This document shows positions 59,301 through 64,000 of a stretch of DNA of 64,000 nt, in pieces (within the stretch, counting starts at the first letter, position 1; every line of letters begins with the position of its first letter). The DNA is taken from positions 33,989,759-34,053,758 of the forward strand of contig OZ025249.1 in assembly GCA_964019135.1 (NCBI GenBank), given 5' to 3'. A program made the translations under genes and the position numbers. The notes under the pieces are model-generated. The model searched no databases, was not told the origin of the DNA, and was given only the letters and a program-made list of their open reading frames with translations. This stretch comes from Arenicola marina (Eukaryota > Annelida > Polychaeta > Arenicolidae).

Positions 59301-62300
59301 AGTATCTATTTGACCGAGGTATATCCATTTCTGTCAAGGACTATTTTTGAAATAGCTGTTGGTGGTATGGCAGAAATCTTGTGTGCACCCAGAAATCTTG
59401 CACCTGTAGCTGCCAGTCAGGGTGTAAGGTGGGAGGGGAGGTGGATTATCAGCGGCGCTGACATGGCTAGCTGGTAAAGTCTAGGCAGGGGTTGGATGAA
59501 AGGGGGGTGGGGCGTAGATTAAGGGGTGAGATATAGGTTGGTGCAAATGCCTCTAGGCAAGCCCGATTCTCTAGGGGCATAATGGTATCAATGTTAAAAT
59601 CCTTAGACGTTAGTAGGGAATTAACTGTAGCTTTTATTATAATGTGGGCGCATACAATAATAGTGTTTACATATTCTATATACCTTATTCTATCTTCTGA
59701 TATCGAGAAAATGTGTCAACACTAGATTGTTTCCATCCTATTTTTCACGAACAATTGTTTGAGCATACAACTTTTCCTGACAAACCGCCATGCATATGCA
59801 GTGCCACCTAGCGAGTCCCATCACTATTTGAACTATTTGTTCTACAAATATGGCGCATGGCTGGTCGGGAGTAGTTGTGTGCTCCAACATTTCTCTGTGA
59901 AAATACAACAGAAACAATCTAGTGTCGACACACTTTCTTGATGTCAGATAATAGAATCAGGTATATAGAATGCATAAACACTATGGTTGTTCAAGCACAC
60001 TTTATAATAAAAGCTACCACCAATTCCCTACTAATGTCTGAGAATATTAACATTGATACTGTTTGTGTCCCTAACGTCAAAGTCATAAATGCTGTAGACG
60101 CATGTTTCAGTCTATATTTTCCGTGATTGTGCTGCGATCGCTCTAAAAATGCACCCATTTTAATGATACCAAACTTACGTTTGTACTGCGATGTTATCCT
60201 TTTTTATGACATAAAGAATATTTCTCCATGCTGACACGCCATTGGCAGCAGATACACTTTTGCAAATAGACTAAATCACAGACAATGAAAGGCTCCATAG
60301 TTGCCATGGCATTCTCTTACGTGGTTGGTATAAATATAGAACATGTTTTGTTCAAAGCATGTTTGGCGCCATGGCAACCATTATTTTATGACGTGTGTTT
60401 TAGTATTTAGTTTTGGCGACAGCGTTTTCTGCCATTGGCGCGTCTGGAATGATTGATCACTCATTTCTAATATTGCTAGTTTCTATTATTGTTCAAATAG
60501 GTGTGGTTTTATTCTAACATTGAATAATTAACTTTCACTTTTCTCTGCTACAGTGTATTTTCTCTTATGCGTACAAGTGAGCGATGTTGTTATGAGCTCT
60601 TTTCCAAAATGACCAAGAAGACTATGTATGAAATATAGTCTACTTCTGCCATGACTGACTAAAGCTCCAGGTCAGAGTTTTAAGTCAAATGAATGCACAG
60701 GGAAAGTGGTTCAACCTTAACCTTAAGTCTTTTATATATTATGTTTTTTCTGAATCACTTTCACCTTTCCAAAAAAGCAAAGGTTATAATTACTGGTCAG
60801 TGGTGGCTGACCTAAGACTTGCAACTAAGTGACTCACACCAGGTAATACAAACTAATATGTATTTTATTGCTTTATCAGGATGATAGCACCTCATTGGAT
60901 ATGTTGAATATGCTAAGGAAGATGCCAATGAAGCTCGAAGTCCTTCAAGTGAGTAGCCATCTACTGTAGTATAATATAAGGAAATACCTTCAGTTAATGA
61001 ATGTGTCACTCTCATACAAATCTTTATTTGCTTAATCTTTGTTGTCGGTACAAGTGTCCTTGCTAAGTATATTTATATTATTCTTTTAACTTTATTTTTT
61101 CTTACTAATAGTAATATTTGTATGCTTCTATTTATTTTGCATTCCAGAAAACTCGTATTGGCATGACTGTCAATAACTTTCGCAAGGCCTGTAACAATGA
61201 TGAAACTGTGTCTCTAGCTAAGACTTTAATAAAGAATTGGAAAAAGCTTCTGCCTGGAGGTAAGTATCATATAATTGATTTTAATAATTTTAATAACAAT
61301 CAAATAACAGCATGACATTTATAATGCAATTATTTCTTTTGCCTACAGACGATTATAATGGAGCATTGATGTCTGAGATGAGATATCACTCAACCCACTT
61401 ATAAGCACAACACAGTCAATATCATAACAAAGCAATATAGTTTTTTGGGGGTTTTCTTTGCGTTGGTATTTACTGGGCTAATATGTAATGCCGTAGTACC
61501 ATAGATTCCCAATTCTAATCACGTCAGAACTTCAGTCATAACTCTGTGACATAATTTGTCAGATGGGGGCGGTGGTGGCAGCCAGTCGAGTCAATCAGCT
61601 GCGAGCAGACAGAACAGCACCTCATCAGTCCAGCGCAGCAACAGCACCACCTCCAGCGTCAAGGACGACGACTCTAGGGACTCCAGAGACTCAACGTCCA
61701 GCACCGGTGACGGCCAAAAGGTGGAGCCACCGGCCGAGAAGCCTGAGCCGGTGAAGCGACAGCCGTCCGGGCCATCCATGGCCTCGGAGACGTCAGACCC
61801 TGTCCGGATCAAGTGTCGGGAACTGCTGGCGAACGCCCTCAAGACGCCTCGTGAGTAGTCCGAACGGGATGCTGGGGGAAACTAGTCGTGCGGCATGATT
61901 CGTTATATACTTAGTCGCACTCTCAGGTTAAACTGGGTTAAAGAAAGCGCTGCGGGAACGGACGCGGCTCAGTCTGAAGCTAAAGCCGCTGCCGACTGAG
62001 CTACGGACGTTCTCCTTCAAATGAACTGAGAAGGGTTTACAGAACTCTTTATATGGCATGTCAATTTTGATTTCATATAGTGTCTTCAACATAGTATAGT
62101 ATCATGGTAAAAAAACTGTTGTGTTAGCATCATAATCATGCTATATTGATGGCAATTTGCAATTTTTGATGGCATGTTCCTTTTTGAATATCTACAATTT
62201 GCTTTTTGTTTGAAATCAGGCCAAGGTGATTCCGATACCATGCGCCTGCCTTGCATTGTGTACTTTCCTAGTTTTCGCACCTTGTTTTCTTGCAGCGCTG

Positions 62301-63508
62301 CCCGAGGGATGCGCTGAACCAGAAGACATGGCGGCGGAAATAGAAGACAATATCCTTCTCTGACCTCTCCCGGTTCACCCTGCCTGACGTGGACAGTGTT
62401 TGGGGTCGAATATAGTAATCGCTCGGTTAATTTATGAATGATTAAATGAATCACTATTCAAGCTCAGGTTTGTTCTAATGATCGTTCTAAATGCATAATT
62501 CTAAGTTAATACTTTATGGCTTACTTTTGCCCGTTGGAAGTAACTTAAAGTTTACATTTACGCTGACGGCAACTTTGCCACTGGTACCCGGGACACGGCT
62601 CGTGGTGGATTGGTTCACAATGAGGTATGGTCCAACATGGCCTCTTTCTTCATTATCCAGCTGCGTAGACATTGAACCTGGGTCACGCCAGACCGTTAAG
62701 AAGGTAGGGGTTGCGGCCAGCATTGCCACTGGTGTTACCTTAACACGCCAGACCGTTAAGAAGGTAGGGGTTGCGGCCAGCATTGCCACTGGTGTTACCT
62801 TAACACGCCAGACCGTTAAGAAGGTAGGGGTTGCGGCCAGCATTGCCACTGGTGTTACCTTAACACGCCAGACCGTTAAGAAGGTAGGGGTTGCGGCCAG
62901 CATTGCCACTGGTGTTACCTTAACACGCCAGACCGTTAAGAAGGTGGGGGTTGCGGCTAGCATTGCCACTGGTGTTACCTTAACACGCCAGACCGTTAAG
63001 AAGGTAGGGGTTGCGGCCAGCATTGCCACTGGTGTTACCGTAACACGCCAGACCGTTAAGAAGGTAGGGGTTGCGGCCAGCATTGCCACTGGTGTTACCT
63101 TAACACGCCAGACCGTTAAGAAGGTAGGGGTTGCGGCCAGCATTGCCACTGGTGTTACCTTAACACGCCAGACCGTTAAGAAGGTAGGGGTTGCGGCCAG
63201 CATTGCCACTGGTGTTACCTTAAAACGCCAGCCCGTTAAAAAGGTAGGAGTTGCGGCCAGCATTGCCACTGGTGTTACCTTAACACGCCAGACCGTTAAG
63301 AAGGTGGGGGTTGCGGCCAGCATTGCCACTGGAGTTACCTTAACCTTTGATAAGTATCTTCGATGAATTCAAGAACACTGAGGTGAAGTACAAGAACCGC
63401 GTGCGGAGTCGGATGGCCAACCTGAAGGATACCAAGAACCCCAAGCTGCGAGAAGGCGTCCTGCTGGGCCTCATCCCGCCCGACCGCATAGCTAAAATGA
63501 ATGCCGAG
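56392..63508 (+). CDS. TCEA1: Transcription elongation factor TFIIS (TCEA), six 5' exons; C-terminus beyond window
   Basis: Exons: 56392-56460, 60880-60948, 61148-61259, 61563-61850, 62296-62349 and 63354-63508. Exons 1-3 encode the N-terminal LW domain ([63 protein letters not shown]). Exon 4 is a Ser/Gly-rich linker and then [18 protein letters not shown], the start of the central domain. Exons 5-6 continue it ([39 protein letters not shown]). The zinc-ribbon exon(s) that carry the catalytic DE pair lie past 64000. TFIIS binds stalled RNA polymerase II and stimulates cleavage of backtracked RNA. Phases join at all GT-AG introns. The exon 5/6 intron begins ATATCCTT and appears U12-type; the frame needs exon 6 to start at 63354, giving an AT-AA intron. 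The paralogue number (TCEA1, 2 or 3) is not resolvable, as the gene probably predates that split. Confidence 0.93.
56461..60879. other. TCEA intron 1 (4.4 kb)
   Basis: AT-rich DNA with scattered short open frames and no recognisable coding, RNA or repeat feature. Confidence 0.45.
62350..62362 (+). other. U12-type 5' splice site in TCEA
   Basis: ATATCCTTCT directly follows exon 5 (...GAAGACA). It matches the U12 consensus ATATCCTT at all eight positions. No GT donor is available nearby, and the frame would otherwise stop at TGA a few codons later. Confidence 0.75.
62685..63345 (+). repeat. 60-bp array (11 units) carrying a U12 branch-point-like motif, TCEA intron 5
   Basis: Eleven nearly identical 60-bp units follow CGCCAGACCGTTAAGAAGGT plus AGGGGTTGCGGCCAGCATTG and CCACTGGTGTTACCTTAACA. 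Every unit ends in TTACCTTAAC, close to the U12 branch-site consensus TTCCTTAAC. The last unit's motif (63337-63346) lies about ten bases from the exon 6 start. Because the unit is 20 codons, frames on both strands stay open ([20 protein letters not shown] repeats); these are not proteins. Confidence 0.93.
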
Positions 63509-63528
63509 GTGAGTCCCGGGCCATCGAC

Positions 63529-63712
63529 AAGGGCGGATCCAGGGGAGGGGGGTAACCCTGCCCCTCCCCTTTTAGACTTCCCTTTTAGGGCCGAAATTTA
63601 TACCATTTGACATGTGAAGACCGAAACCGCCCCCCCCCATATCCAGCATATCTGGATCCGACCCTGAAACCGCCCCCCCCCCCCCCTATGCAGTTTTTTT
63701 GGATCCGCCCCT
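63529..63712. mobile_element. Short TIR element with GGGCGGATCCA ends (TCEA intron 6)
   Basis: The left end AGGGCGGATCCAGGGG is mirrored on the right by TTGGATCCGCCCCTG. The interior is rich in C-runs (CCGCCCCCCCC) and contains internal GGATCCGACCCTGAAACCG. Elements with such GGATCC ends are frequent in animal genomes. No target duplication was established. Confidence 0.5.
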
Positions 63713-64000
63713 GACCGATACCGCTAGTCCATTCTCACCCGGACCGCCAACGATTTCTGTCGGCGGGGTGGCTAACCGATGTCCGGGCTTTGAAATAATT
63801 TTGGAATGAATGGAGTTGAAAAAAAGTGTCTTGAAATGAGCTATTCGGTTGGTATTGAGTCTGGCTTCTATTAATGCTACAATGCAGTTAAACATTAGAT
63901 TGACTACTCCGAATGAGAGATGATGTTAGTATTCTATAATATGTATAGGTGCAGGTATGGGCTGCGAGGCTTGGTTTAAACATTTTTATTTTGTAATTGG
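63713..64000. other. TCEA intron 6, to window end
   Basis: No feature recognised. The rest of TCEA continues beyond the window. Confidence 0.4.

Noticed and set aside
61940..62015. tRNA-like sequence on the minus strand (CCGTAGCTCAGTCGGCAGCG)
   Set aside because: Only an A-box-like half is convincing; no B box at the right distance and no cloverleaf. Possibly a decayed SINE.
62491..63366. Repeat proteins (RQTVKKVG... on +, [14 protein letters not shown]... on -) in TCEA intron 5
   Set aside because: Both strands are open through the same 60-bp array, which lies inside the TCEA intron; only the exon 6 part at the end is coding.

Overview
The window is animal nuclear DNA. Its genes are split into many short exons with GT-AG introns, and it is rich in minisatellites, tRNA-derived SINEs and DNA transposons. 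The gene set (XK-related, TMEM68, CCM2, ICAP1, TFIIS) and the abundance of intronic minisatellites fit an invertebrate deuterostome. I favour an amphioxus (Branchiostoma), but this is inference and not proven by the sequence.

Layout: (1) 1-561 (+) is the 3' end of an XK-related membrane scramblase-family gene. (2) 5434-9047 (-) is a complete seven-exon TMEM68 acyltransferase gene (predicted 334 aa). A broken inverted copy of its exon 4 lies at 2894-2977. (3) 9.0-12.4 kb is the gap between TMEM68 and CCM2, which are transcribed divergently. It holds a 45-bp minisatellite, a dispersed repeat and a TIR-bounded element. (4) 12482-46700 (+) is a twelve-exon CCM2 gene (predicted 461 aa) with repeat-packed introns. 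(5) 49396-50967 (-) is ITGB1BP1/ICAP1, convergent with CCM2; its 5' end is unresolved. (6) 53797-56281 is a MULE-type DNA transposon with a 9-bp target duplication and a frameshifted transposase. (7) 56392 to beyond the right edge (+) is TFIIS (TCEA); six exons are visible and the zinc-ribbon exons lie outside the window.

CCM2 and ICAP1 are both PTB-domain proteins that bind the same partner, KRIT1 (CCM1), in animals studied so far. Here they are neighbours, about 2.7 kb apart tail to tail. XKR, TMEM68, CCM2 and TCEA together also resemble the unduplicated form of blocks I recall on human chromosomes 8q11-12 and 20q.

The most unusual feature is a recurrent link between tandem repeats and splice signals. 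A 5-kb array of about 145 34-bp units repeats the 5' splice site of CCM2 exon 10. A 60-bp array repeats the 3' splice site of CCM2 exon 3, in frame. An 11-copy 60-bp array repeats a U12-type branch-point motif next to TCEA exon 6, whose intron begins ATATCCTT. A 122-bp duplication copies the 3' splice site of an ICAP1 exon. Exon boundaries were placed by reading splice sites, phases and family similarity by eye; no transcript data were available.
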